A stretch of DNA of 64,000 nt from Methylocystis echinoides (GCF_040687965.1 NZ_CP156084.1:3658501-3722500); one strand, 5' to 3'. Shown: positions 24,264 through 33,012, numbered from the stretch's first letter. Numbers and translations are program-made. Notes: a model not told the origin generated them from the letters alone.

Positions 24264-25139
24264 ATGAGCAATGCGATGTCGCGGCGACTACGCTGCAGGC
24301 AGATCACCGACGTTGACGCGCCATCGCTCGTCCCGTTGCTGGCGAGCGGCTTTCGTACGCGCTCCGCATCCTACTGGTCGCACGCGCTGCGGGTTCTGGC
24401 GGATCGCGACGCGCCCGCCGGCTATCCGCGCTTCGGCTATCTGCTGGAGGCCGGCGACGGCGTTCCCGCAGGAGTCGTCCTTACGATCTTCCACCGCCGC
24501 ACCGACGGGGAAATCTATTGCAATATTTCCAGCTGGCACGTCACGAAAACCCTGCAAGGCTATGCCTCCCTCCTCATAGCCGCGGCACTGCGGCATAGGG
24601 AAGTCGTCTATCTCAACATCTCCCCGGCAGAATCCACTTGGCCCATCATCGAGGCTCAGGGCTTTGGGCGCTATTGCGAGGGTCAGATGCTGGCGGCGCC
24701 GGCGCTCAGCGCCGTGACCCGCTCGGCGCGCATCCTGGCCTTTGATTCTTGCAGCGACGCTCAATCTGCACTGCCGAAAGACGAGCGGGCGCTGATGCGT
24801 GAACACGTGCAGAAATACGCCTGCATCGGGCTCGTCGTTCAAGATGGCGTTGAGACTCGCCCTTTCCTGTTTCTGCCGAGACGAGTCTCGTTGTCGCCGG
24901 CGAGGACAGTGCAACTGGTTTATTGTCGCAACGTCGCGGATTTCAGTCGCTATGCGGGCGCCCTCGGGCGGGCGCTTCTCCGACATGGCTACTTAACGGC
25001 GCTCGTCGACGCAAACGGGAAACTGCCGGGCGTGGCGGGCCGCTACTTCAGAAATCGAGGCCCGAAATATTTCAAGGGACCTCGTCCGCCTCACCTCGGC
25101 GACCTCTCCTTTTGCGAAAATGTGCTCTTCGGACCCTGA
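24264..25139 (+). CDS. GNAT-like acyltransferase of the biosynthetic cluster
   Basis: 291 residues. The first half (ITDVDAPSLVPLLASGF, GVVLTIFHRRTDGEIYCNIS, LIAAALRHREVVYLNISPAE, WPIIEAQGFGRYCEGQ) follows the GNAT fold, with strand-helix order and a C-terminal arm, but lacks a strong Q/RxxGxG acetyl-CoA loop. The second half may be a degenerate repeat of the fold. Possibly transfers an acyl group from a carrier protein to an amine. 12 bases before the ThDP gene, so likely cotranscribed. Medium certainty on fold, low on substrate. Confidence 0.6.
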   Translation: MSNAMSRRLRCRQITDVDAPSLVPLLASGFRTRSASYWSHALRVLADRDAPAGYPRFGYLLEAGDGVPAGVVLTIFHRRTDGEIYCNISSWHVTKTLQGYASLLIAAALRHREVVYLNISPAESTWPIIEAQGFGRYCEGQMLAAPALSAVTRSARILAFDSCSDAQSALPKDERALMREHVQKYACIGLVVQDGVETRPFLFLPRRVSLSPARTVQLVYCRNVADFSRYAGALGRALLRHGYLTALVDANGKLPGVAGRYFRNRGPKYFKGPRPPHLGDLSFCENVLFGP

Positions 25140-25151
25140 GCTGGCGACGCA

Positions 25152-26810
25152 ATGAAGACAATTTCAGCCGCGCAAGCGCTTGTCGAGCAGCTCATCGTCA
25201 ACGGCGTATCTCATATCTTTTGCGTTCCCGGCGAGAGCTATCTCTCGGTCCTCGACGCCTGCTATGATCAAGACATCGAGCTGACGGTGTGCCGCAATGA
25301 GGCGGGCGCCGCGATGATGGCCGACGCTTATGGAAAAGCGACGGGTCGCCCGGGCGTTTGCTTCGTCACGCGCGGACCCGGGGCGGCCAATGCATTCGCC
25401 GGAGTACATATCGCGCAGCATGACTCAACGCCGATGATCCTTTTCATTGGGCAGATCGAGCGGCGTCACCGCGACCGTGCGGCCTTTCAGGAAGTCGATT
25501 ACCGGGCCATGTTCGGCGGTCAGACGAAGTGGACCGCGGAGATCGACGATGGCCGGCGGATCGTCGAATATGTCAATCGCGCCTTTCACGTCGCCTTGGC
25601 GGGGCGCCCCGGCCCGGTCGCCCTTGCGCTGCCAAAGGACATGCTCGAGGACCGGGTCGCCCCTTGCGTCTGCCCAGCAGCGGCGCCCATCGAAACCGCG
25701 CCGAACGACGACTCGCTCGATGCGCTCGCATCGATGATCGCCGCCGCGGAGCGGCCATTTGTTATCCTTGGCGGAACAAGGTGGGACGAGGCGTCGTCGC
25801 GCCGCATGATGGAATGGGCGAACGCTTTCGACATGCCCGTCGCGACGAGCTACCGGCGTCTCACGCTCTTCGATCCGCTCCATCGGTGCTACGCGGGCGA
25901 TCTTGGCCTTGCCGCAAATGCGAAGCTTGTCCAGCGCATCAAGCGGAGCGACTTGCTCATCCTCATCGGCGGCCGATTGGGCGAGATACCGTCACAGGGC
26001 TACACGCTCCTGGACATTCCCGCGCCTCGCTCGCGCTTCGTGCATGTCTATCCACAAGACGAAGAATTCGGACGCGTCTACGCGCCGACCCTCGCCATTC
26101 ACGCCTCGCCGAAGCCCTTTGTAAGCGCCCTCTTCAAGCTCATGCCGCCAGAGCCGCGCCCCTGGCGCGAAGACACCGCGGCGGCGCATCGCGACTATCT
26201 GGATTTTTCCCGCGCCTTCGACCCGTCGGCGGACGTCGATCTGGCGCAAACGATGATCTGGCTCAGCGACACGCTCCCGCCTGACGCGATTGTTTGCAAC
26301 GGCGCCGGAAACTACGCCTCCTGGATCCATCGCTACTTTCGGTTCCGACGCTTTGGAACGCATTTTGCGCCCACTTCCGCCACCATGGGCTATGGCGTGC
26401 CAGCGGCCGTTGCGCTTCAGCGCCTGCATCCTTCACGCCTCGTCGTCTCGATCAACGGCGACGGCGACTTCTTGATGAACGGCCAGGAGTTTGCAACGGC
26501 CGTTCAATACGGCCTGCCCATCGTCGTCATCATTTGTGACAATGGGAGCTACGGGACAATTCGCATGCATCAGGAGCGTCATTATCCTGCGCGCGTAATT
26601 GCGACCGATCTCAAGAATCCCGATTTCGCCGCCTATGCGCGCGCCTTCGGCGGCTTTGGCGTGCGCGTTGAACGCACGCAAGACTTTCCCGAAGCCTTCA
26701 CGACGGCCCGCGCCTCCGGCCAACCTTCGATCATCCATTTGAGGATGGATCGCGACCGCATCTCGCCGACCTTGACGCTCTCCGGCCTGCGCGCAGGCGC
26801 TCAACGCTAA
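25152..26810 (+). CDS. Thiamine-diphosphate enzyme, acetolactate-synthase-like
   Basis: 552 residues with the three-domain layout of IlvB-type enzymes. The activating Glu is in CRNEAGAAMMADAYGK (Glu50), and INGDGDFLMNGQEF to VVIICDN is the ThDP/Mg motif near 435-465. The flavin-binding middle-domain region is present, but the usual acetolactate synthase regulatory partner (IlvH) is absent. It should decarboxylate a 2-oxo acid and may ligate the resulting C2 or larger unit to another carbonyl. Its stop (26808-26810) abuts the stop of the convergent aminotransferase. Clustered with carrier proteins, so it is unlikely to be the housekeeping enzyme. Confidence 0.85.
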   Translation: MKTISAAQALVEQLIVNGVSHIFCVPGESYLSVLDACYDQDIELTVCRNEAGAAMMADAYGKATGRPGVCFVTRGPGAANAFAGVHIAQHDSTPMILFIGQIERRHRDRAAFQEVDYRAMFGGQTKWTAEIDDGRRIVEYVNRAFHVALAGRPGPVALALPKDMLEDRVAPCVCPAAAPIETAPNDDSLDALASMIAAAERPFVILGGTRWDEASSRRMMEWANAFDMPVATSYRRLTLFDPLHRCYAGDLGLAANAKLVQRIKRSDLLILIGGRLGEIPSQGYTLLDIPAPRSRFVHVYPQDEEFGRVYAPTLAIHASPKPFVSALFKLMPPEPRPWREDTAAAHRDYLDFSRAFDPSADVDLAQTMIWLSDTLPPDAIVCNGAGNYASWIHRYFRFRRFGTHFAPTSATMGYGVPAAVALQRLHPSRLVVSINGDGDFLMNGQEFATAVQYGLPIVVIICDNGSYGTIRMHQERHYPARVIATDLKNPDFAAYARAFGGFGVRVERTQDFPEAFTTARASGQPSIIHLRMDRDRISPTLTLSGLRAGAQR

Positions 26811-27701
26811 TCAGGACGCCGCCACGAGAGAGGCCCGCGAATGCGCGAAATCCCAGTAGAGCGACCGCGCCCTCTTGTAGAACGGCCCCGCCGCCAAATA
26901 ACGGCCGTCGATTTGCGACATTGGCGCGACCTTTTGAAAATTGCCCGTCGAGAAAATTTCGTCGGCGCTGAGGAAATCCTCATAACGCAGCGTCTTCTCG
27001 ACAACCTCGACGCCGTCCGCGCGAAGAAGACCGATGACGCGTTGACGCGTGATCCCATTCAGGAAGGCGCCATTCGGCGCCGGCGTGAAAACGACGCCAT
27101 CCCTTCCGAGAAAGGCGTTGGCATTGGCGAATTCCGCAACGTCGCCGAGCAGGTCGCGCATCAGGCAATTATCGAAGCCGCGCTTACCCGCCTCGATGAG
27201 CGCCCGCGCGCCATTTGCGTAATGACAACCAGCTTTGGCGCCTACCGGCGCCGTTTCCGAACTGGGTCGGCGGAAAGGCGACAGCGTAATCGCGCCCCCT
27301 CTCGGCGTCGGCATCGGCGCCTCGTAGATCGTCAGGCACCAGTTCGTCGACGCAGGATCGAAGCGCACGCCGCCGCCCAATCCATCCTCCGCCCAATACA
27401 TTGGCCGGATGTAGAGCGCCGCGTCGGGCGCGAATTTTCGCAGCCCATCCTCCACAAGCTCGCGCCACTGCGCGACGCTCAAGACCGGTTCGAGCAACAT
27501 TTCGCGCGCCGAATGATTGATCCGCGCCAGATGCAGATCGAGGTCGGGCGTCACGCCCTCGAAGGCGCGGGCCCCGTCGAACACTGTCGACCCGAGCCAC
27601 GCGCCATGCGTGCGTGCGCCAAGGATCGGCGTATTGCCTTCGCGCCATCTCCCCTGGAAAAACGTCCAGGTGGGCGAAAGCAAACCGGGCGCGGTCGCCA
27701 T
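26811..27701 (-). CDS. Class IV PLP aminotransferase (branched-chain/D-amino acid/aminodeoxychorismate lyase fold)
   Basis: 296 residues from the ATG at 27701 (GAGGG upstream). Lys156 in APVGAKAGCHYANGARAL is the PLP lysine, and GDVAEFANANAFL is the conserved Glu/Asn segment. PMYWAEDGLGGGVRF and TGNFQKVAPM fit BCAT-like enzymes. It should transfer an amino group between a 2-oxo acid and an amino acid. It is the last gene of a leftward operon with cupin, amino acid:CP ligase and dehydrogenase. The 2-oxo substrate may come from or feed the ThDP enzyme encoded next to it. Confidence 0.85.
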   Translation of the reverse strand: MATAPGLLSPTWTFFQGRWREGNTPILGARTHGAWLGSTVFDGARAFEGVTPDLDLHLARINHSAREMLLEPVLSVAQWRELVEDGLRKFAPDAALYIRPMYWAEDGLGGGVRFDPASTNWCLTIYEAPMPTPRGGAITLSPFRRPSSETAPVGAKAGCHYANGARALIEAGKRGFDNCLMRDLLGDVAEFANANAFLGRDGVVFTPAPNGAFLNGITRQRVIGLLRADGVEVVEKTLRYEDFLSADEIFSTGNFQKVAPMSQIDGRYLAAGPFYKRARSLYWDFAHSRASLVAAS

Positions 27702-27711
27702 GACGGCCCCC

Positions 27712-28179
27712 TCAAGCGTCACTGAACATCGACGGGGCATCGCCTTCCTTATGCGAAGCGCCGATAAGTCTCCGCAGCTTTCTCAGGACCCGCGCCATGA
27801 ACATCAGCGGCGCCGGCACAGGGGTGCGGCAGAAAGCGACCTTGCGAATGTAAGTCTCGACACGCCAAACCGCGTGTGACCCTGCGCGAAAAAGCATATG
27901 GTCGCCAGCTTGGATGACGCGCTCCACGCCGCTGTCGTCCCGGATGACCGCTGAGCCTTCGAGAACATAGACTGTCTCGTCGACGTTATAACGCCAGTGA
28001 AACACCGCGGTCGTACAATCCCACACCAGCGCGGTCGCGGTCCCGTCGAGACTGACCGACAAGATAAAGTTACGCGCAACCGGAGCGCCTTCGATCACCC
28101 AGGCGGGGTTGATCGGACAAGGCTTCATCTCGACGTCTTTCGCGGTCGAAAAGACAAGCTTTTTGTCAAACGCCATCAT
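27712..28179 (-). CDS. Cupin-domain protein (cupin_3/DUF861 type)
   Basis: 155 residues from ATG ATG at 28179 (AAAGG seven bases upstream). The core TAVFHWRYNVDETVYVLEGS, then IQAGDHMLFRAGSHAVWRVE, fits the single-domain cupin of the ureidoglycine-aminohydrolase-like group: partial metal-site spacing, with one His and one Glu in the first motif. A basic C-terminal tail follows (VLRKLRRLIGASHKE). It may be an enzyme or a stabilising subunit. Ten bases upstream of the aminotransferase, so same operon. Confidence 0.75.
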   Translation of the reverse strand: MMAFDKKLVFSTAKDVEMKPCPINPAWVIEGAPVARNFILSVSLDGTATALVWDCTTAVFHWRYNVDETVYVLEGSAVIRDDSGVERVIQAGDHMLFRAGSHAVWRVETYIRKVAFCRTPVPAPLMFMARVLRKLRRLIGASHKEGDAPSMFSDA

Positions 28180-28193
28180 CGTTGACCTTTCCC

Positions 28194-29108
28194 TCAATCG
28201 ATTTGCAGCGTTTTGCGCAAGCGATGCGGCCAGTCTTCCAGACACAGGCCGTGGATCGAAAACAGGGCGATTGCCAGCCGGTCCATTCCGAAGGCGACGC
28301 AGGCGGAATGCGCGGTCTCGCCATTCTCGTCGATCAGTTCCCAGGTCTTGCCGAAGTGATCTCGATGATAATTGAAGCTCATGCAGGCCGTCGGCGCGCC
28401 TTCCGCGCGGACGGGGATCAGCAACTCGAACTTCAGCGCCTGCTCGACCTGATTGGCGGCCAACAACTGCCCGACGCGACCGAAGAACGGGTCGCTCGCG
28501 CGATCGAATTCGAAAGGAAGCTCCAGTTCTTCCGCGATCGACGTCGCGCGCTGCATCCATCCCTCGCGGAAGGTCGCGACCTCCGCCGGGGAGCCGATGC
28601 GCACGAATTCCCGCATGCGGAACGACTGCAGTCGATCGAGATCGCGCGACGGTTCATGACGGAAGCAATCCGCCGCGACGTCGAAGGTCAAGCCCTCGGC
28701 AGGTATGCGCCCTCTCGCCGCCGCGATTGGATAGACGGGATAGCAGGCGGCCGGACTCAAGACGAGCTCGGCGGCGCGCGCATCCTGCGTCCAGTCGGCG
28801 CCCCGCTTCGCGCGCTCGACGGACGCGGCGATATCCGCCTCGGACCCATGCAGACAGCAGACGCAGCCGAGAAGCTGGGGAAAACTGTTCAAGTAACCCT
28901 GCCTTTCGAGCTGCCGCAGGCTCATCACCGGCGGAAACCGAAAGACTTCCGCGCTCTCGGGACGATGGCGTGAAATCAGCCGTTGCAACGCATCGACGAC
29001 ATCCTCGTATTGACGAGTCCGCGCATAGACTCCCGCTACGCCCATCGAATCGAAGAGCCTGTCGAGAATGGCTTCGTCAGTCCCGCGGGATTTAACTGCG
29101 TGGGTCAT
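28194..29108 (-). CDS. Amino acid:[carrier protein] ligase (seryl-tRNA-synthetase homologue)
   Basis: 304 residues; much shorter than SerRS because the tRNA-binding arm is missing. Class II motif 2 is FRMREFVRIG and motif 3 is AFGMDRLAIAL. Cys122, Glu167 and Cys270 fall where the zinc ligands of the characterised Bradyrhizobium enzyme lie (Cys131, Glu176, Cys279 as I recall; all offset by nine). Such enzymes adenylate small amino acids (Gly, Ala) and load them onto a dedicated carrier protein instead of tRNA. GAGGG precedes the ATG. It overlaps the dehydrogenase gene by 4 bases, and the divergent ACP2 is the likely acceptor. Confidence 0.88.
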   Translation of the reverse strand: MTHAVKSRGTDEAILDRLFDSMGVAGVYARTRQYEDVVDALQRLISRHRPESAEVFRFPPVMSLRQLERQGYLNSFPQLLGCVCCLHGSEADIAASVERAKRGADWTQDARAAELVLSPAACYPVYPIAAARGRIPAEGLTFDVAADCFRHEPSRDLDRLQSFRMREFVRIGSPAEVATFREGWMQRATSIAEELELPFEFDRASDPFFGRVGQLLAANQVEQALKFELLIPVRAEGAPTACMSFNYHRDHFGKTWELIDENGETAHSACVAFGMDRLAIALFSIHGLCLEDWPHRLRKTLQID

Positions 29109-30316
29109 TGGCGCGCCCTCGTAATCGCTTCCGGAACGCCGCCAATCAAACAAGGGGGTCCGACAGTCGAGAGAATGCGAGAGTTGTTGATCATGATGGA
29201 GGCCGAAAGAATGTCACGCAGCGGTCGCGTCAGGCTGAACTCACTGTCGTTGCGATACCCAGAGATTCCACAGGCCTGAAACGCCTGCATCACGGTCGCA
29301 ATCGCTCCTTCCGAAGCGGAAACCTTGAGAAGGTTGAGCGACGTCTGATAGCCGATTTCATCAAGCCGCTCCGGCTCGGGGGCGCGATCGAGATAGTCGG
29401 CGATGGCGGAATCGACGAGCGCGACGAGATTCATCAGGGATAGCGACGCCTGCGTCGCCAGCGGCGCGCCCGGCGGGGGAGCGCCCTTTTGCGCGCGCGA
29501 GATCTTGCGAACGAACGTTTGCGCGCGTGAGACCGCTCCCGCGGCGATCCCCGCCCAACAGGCGGCCCAAAGCAGATGGGTTACGGGAACCATGCTGCGA
29601 CGATGAATCCGATCGTAGGGTTCTGAGAACGCCTGCTCCCTGTCGCCTTGCGCGAGCAGCCGGAACCCTTCGGAACAGGTTCCGCGCATGCCCATGACGT
29701 CCCATGTCGCTGTGGGGCGCAGCTGGTAGTCTTCCTTGAAGAAGAGCGCGAGCGTCTGATCGCTCGGCAAGGACTCCGGCGAACGCCGCGCCGTTGTTAC
29801 GATCGCGTCGGCGGCGGCCCCGTAAGAGACGACCGAGGCGTCGCGGTCGAGCGAGATTCGGTCGCCGTGGCGAACGAGCGCCGCCGCGCTGTTTCGCACA
29901 TCCGCCCCGTTTTTCCCTTCTGTCGTAGACGATGCGAGCAGCTTCTGCTCGAAGCCGATGCGACGCAGCGCCGCGAAGCAGCGGGCGTTTTCATCCGCAT
30001 GATTGGCGACGCAGGCAACGTTGGCGGCGTGCATGGCGTAAATCATGGAGGTTGACGAACAGACCCGGCCGAGGGCGTAGCAGAGTTGCGCCGCATCGGC
30101 GACGCTCCGCCCCTCTCCCCCAAAGGCTGGAGACAAGAGAATGCCGAGCAGCCTCTGCTTCTTCAGTTCTTCAAACGCTTCGGTCGGAAATCGTGCGTCG
30201 TGGTCGACCACATCGGCGAATTTCGCTGCGACGGCCGCCGCCGCGGCGACCCGCGCGGAAAAGTCTAGCGGCGTCCTCGCCTCCAGTTCCGTCGAAACAT
30301 TGCCAGCCATCGACAT
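29105..30316 (-). CDS. Acyl-CoA-dehydrogenase-like flavoprotein, probably acting on a carrier-bound amino acid
   Basis: 403 residues with the full ACAD layout: helical N domain (LLGILLSPAFGGEGRSVADA), middle beta domain with DVMGMRGTCSEGFRL, and C-terminal helices with QAFQACGISGYRNDSEFSL and TRPLRDILSA. Relatives oxidise thioesters on carrier proteins as well as on CoA; prolyl-S-carrier dehydrogenases are the known example. Because it is translationally coupled (ATGA) to the amino acid:CP ligase, oxidation of the aminoacyl thioester is the simplest reading. ATG at 30316 or 30310. Confidence 0.85.
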   Translation of the reverse strand: MSMAGNVSTELEARTPLDFSARVAAAAAVAAKFADVVDHDARFPTEAFEELKKQRLLGILLSPAFGGEGRSVADAAQLCYALGRVCSSTSMIYAMHAANVACVANHADENARCFAALRRIGFEQKLLASSTTEGKNGADVRNSAAALVRHGDRISLDRDASVVSYGAAADAIVTTARRSPESLPSDQTLALFFKEDYQLRPTATWDVMGMRGTCSEGFRLLAQGDREQAFSEPYDRIHRRSMVPVTHLLWAACWAGIAAGAVSRAQTFVRKISRAQKGAPPPGAPLATQASLSLMNLVALVDSAIADYLDRAPEPERLDEIGYQTSLNLLKVSASEGAIATVMQAFQACGISGYRNDSEFSLTRPLRDILSASIMINNSRILSTVGPPCLIGGVPEAITRARQ

Positions 30317-30503
30317 GGACGCGCCTCATTGAGAAAACCCCGCAGCTCAAACTTGGCGTCTAATTGTTAACGTTCAATTCGTTCCCGCAAACAGTCAAGA
30401 TTAAGGTTACCGAGGGAAAGGCTGTGAATTCAGTAGCTTCGCATCCCATCAGGCTGGTATGAGGTTTTCCAGTAGAGGCCAGCGAAGTATTGGAGGTCGG
30501 TTC

Positions 30504-30752
30504 GTGAACCCGTTGACCGCAAACGCCGCCAGCCGCATTCACGCCCTCCTTGGCGCTTTCCTGCCCGAAGCGGAAGCAGTTGCGCGCAGCCAGGATCTGC
30601 GCGAGCTCGGCCTGACGTCGCTCCAGATGGTCAATCTGATGCTCTCGATAGAAGCCGAATTCGACGTGCTGATTCCAGCTTCGAAGCTGCTGCCGACCAA
30701 TTTTCGAAGCATCGAAACGATTGAGAGTCTGCTGAGCGAGATCGCTCGCTGA
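30504..30752 (+). CDS. Carrier protein (ACP2), likely acceptor for the amino acid ligase
   Basis: 82 residues from a GTG at 30504 with GGAGG seven bases upstream; an ATG at 30459 would add 15 residues. RELGLTSLQMVNLMLSIEAE carries the phosphopantetheine serine (GLTSL). Divergent from the dehydrogenase-ligase operon, an arrangement that in other genomes links these ligases with their carrier protein. Distinct in sequence from ACP1. Confidence 0.85.
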   Translation: MNPLTANAASRIHALLGAFLPEAEAVARSQDLRELGLTSLQMVNLMLSIEAEFDVLIPASKLLPTNFRSIETIESLLSEIAR

Positions 30753-30775
30753 GTGCGGCGGCGACGCCCCTCACG

Positions 30776-31714
30776 CTAGTCCTGGCGCGCCTTTCGGAGG
30801 GCGTCGACGGTAGACAGCCAGTCTCGATAGAGCGCGATTGCATCCTCTTTCCAAGGCGCACCGTAGCTCTGTCCGGCAAGCAGGCTTTCAAGGGTCCGGT
30901 TTGCGTCGGCCACGCAACCGCATCGAATGCGCGCCGTCAGTTCGTCGAGTCGCGCCGACAAGGCCGCATCAAAGACCCGCTCTGGCTGGGCTGGATAGGT
31001 GGACTGCGCGCCATCGAGAAAGCGAAGCACATCGCGCCGATATTCCTTAGCGAGCGTGTCAGCGTCATATTCGGGATGTCCCTGGAGAAACACGAACAGG
31101 CTCGGCTCCCGGCGCCAAAACATATCGACGCCCGCGACATCCGAATTTGAACCGATCTGAAAGCCATAACGTTCCAACGCGTCCCGGTCCAAGCCGTTGC
31201 AGCGCGAGTGCGGAACGATGCGTGTCCCGGCGCGCTCCCCGCTCCACTCCGGGGCGTAGTTCGTGAACTGAAGAACCCCGCTCATCTTGCGGGTCTCCGG
31301 GCGCCGCTCGATACCGGATAAATGCAGGGTCGCCGCGTGTGCGGCGAGGCACGACCAGATTGCGGCGCGCGTATGCTCCCGCGCCCAGTCGACGAGCCTT
31401 TGGATGTGCGGCCAGTATGGTTCGCGCTCCAGCCTCTCTGCGCGCGGTTCAGACCCGGTGACGATCACCGCATCGGCCCCGCGTCGATAAAGCGCCTCGA
31501 TGGCCTCGTGGCTGCGCGCAAGATAGCGACGCGCCTTCTCCGATCGGTCGAGACCGGGAAGCGCGTAGCAGCGCCATCTCACGGCCCGCCCCGCCGCCCC
31601 CGCGCGCACGAGCCTTGCAAACTGCGCCTCCGTGGCGGAAAGCGCCGCATCAGGCATATTGTTGACGAACGCCACCTCGAGCACAGCGCCGTCGCCGCGC
31701 TTGAGCCTCCTCAT
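30776..31714 (-). CDS. MetA-like homoserine O-acyltransferase family protein
   Basis: 312 residues of the glutamine-amidotransferase-like HTS fold. The nucleophile is Cys122 in IWSCLAAHAATLHL, with His213 and Glu215 in QGHPEYD, matching the catalytic triad spacing of MetA. The canonical CWGAQA block is replaced by SCLAAHA. It should acylate homoserine with succinyl- or acetyl-CoA. The ATG overlaps the metY stop (31711-31714), making a sulfhydrylation pair. Confidence 0.8.
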   Translation of the reverse strand: MRRLKRGDGAVLEVAFVNNMPDAALSATEAQFARLVRAGAAGRAVRWRCYALPGLDRSEKARRYLARSHEAIEALYRRGADAVIVTGSEPRAERLEREPYWPHIQRLVDWAREHTRAAIWSCLAAHAATLHLSGIERRPETRKMSGVLQFTNYAPEWSGERAGTRIVPHSRCNGLDRDALERYGFQIGSNSDVAGVDMFWRREPSLFVFLQGHPEYDADTLAKEYRRDVLRFLDGAQSTYPAQPERVFDAALSARLDELTARIRCGCVADANRTLESLLAGQSYGAPWKEDAIALYRDWLSTVDALRKARQD

Positions 31715-33012
31715 TCTGCGGCGTCCCGACGAGGCGCGGAAGACGCCGCGCCCAACGCCTGGTCGAGATCCGCCAGAATGTCGTCGATATGCTCGATGCC
31801 GACGCTGAGACGCAGCATCTCGGGCGTCACGCCCGCCTTCTCCTGCTCCGCGGCAGTCATTTGACGATGGGTCGTGGATGCGGGATGGCAGGCGAGCGAT
31901 CTCGTGTCGCCGATATTCACCAACCGCTTGATGAGACGAAGCGCATCGTAGAGACGCTTGCCTGTCTCAACTCCGCCCTTCACCCCGAAAGTGAGCAAAG
32001 ACGGCGGCCGGCCGTCCAGATATTTCTGTGCGAGTTCGTAGTAAGGATTACCGGGAAAGCCCGCGTAATGCACCCAGGCGACGCGCGGATGGTCGCGCAA
32101 GAATTCCGCGACGCGGCGAGCGTTGTCGACGTGGCGCTCGACGCGCACGGCCACGGTCTCCAGGCCTTGCAGCAGCAGGAAGGCGTTGAGCGGCGACAGC
32201 ACGGCTCCCGTCGTGCGCTGATAGACGCTCCGCGCGCGGGCGATGTAGGCGCTCTGCGCAAACCGGTCGACATAGACGAGACCATGGTAGGAAGCGTCGG
32301 GCTGATTGAAGGTCGGAAAGCGCTCGGGATATTGGCCCCACGGGAAGCGCCCGCCATCCACGATGGCGCCGCCGAGCGTCGTTCCATGTCCGCCCATGAA
32401 CTTGGTCAGGGAGTGGACGACAATATCGGCGCCATGCTCGATCGGGCGAAGCAGAATGGGCGTCGGCACCGTATTGTCGACGATCAAGGGAACGCCATGC
32501 GCATGCGCGACATCGGCGAGAGCGGCAATGTCGCTGATCGCGCCTGCGGGATTGCCGACGCTCTCGCAAAACACGGCCTTGGTGTCGGCGTCGATCGCCG
32601 CCGCCATGTCTGCGGGCGAGTCGCTCGCGGCAAAGCGCACTTTCACGCCTTGTCGCGCCAGAACATGTTGAAGCAGCGTATGGGTTGTCCCATAGAGAGT
32701 CGGCGCGGCGACGATGTCCCCGCCAGCGTCCGCAACATTGGCGAAAGCGTAATAGAGCGCCGCCTGGCCCGTCGCGACCGCGAGCGCGCCGACCCCGCCT
32801 TCGAGTGCGGCGACGCGGCGCTCCAGCACGGCCGTCGTCGGATTGGCGATGCGGCTGTAGCGAAAGCCCTCCTCCTCGAGATCGAACAGCGCCGCCGCGT
32901 GATCCGCGCTGTCGAACTCATAGGCCACGGTTTGATAAATCGGCACGGCCACCGCATGCGTCGCTGGATCGCCGTCATAGCCTGCGTGGATTGCAACCGT
33001 TTCGTTATGCAT
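31711..33012 (-). CDS. metY: O-acetylhomoserine (thiol)-lyase / sulfhydrylase
   Basis: 433 residues, the usual MetY length. The PLP lysine is in VHSLTKFMGGHGTTLGG. YQTVAYEFDSADHAAALF, SRIANPTTAVLERR and the C-terminal HPASTTHRQM block are family marks. It converts O-acyl-homoserine plus sulfide to homocysteine. Coupled to the MetA-like gene that makes its substrate. The start at 33012 follows a weak ribosome site. Confidence 0.9.
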   Translation of the reverse strand: MHNETVAIHAGYDGDPATHAVAVPIYQTVAYEFDSADHAAALFDLEEEGFRYSRIANPTTAVLERRVAALEGGVGALAVATGQAALYYAFANVADAGGDIVAAPTLYGTTHTLLQHVLARQGVKVRFAASDSPADMAAAIDADTKAVFCESVGNPAGAISDIAALADVAHAHGVPLIVDNTVPTPILLRPIEHGADIVVHSLTKFMGGHGTTLGGAIVDGGRFPWGQYPERFPTFNQPDASYHGLVYVDRFAQSAYIARARSVYQRTTGAVLSPLNAFLLLQGLETVAVRVERHVDNARRVAEFLRDHPRVAWVHYAGFPGNPYYELAQKYLDGRPPSLLTFGVKGGVETGKRLYDALRLIKRLVNIGDTRSLACHPASTTHRQMTAAEQEKAGVTPEMLRLSVGIEHIDDILADLDQALGAASSAPRRDAAE

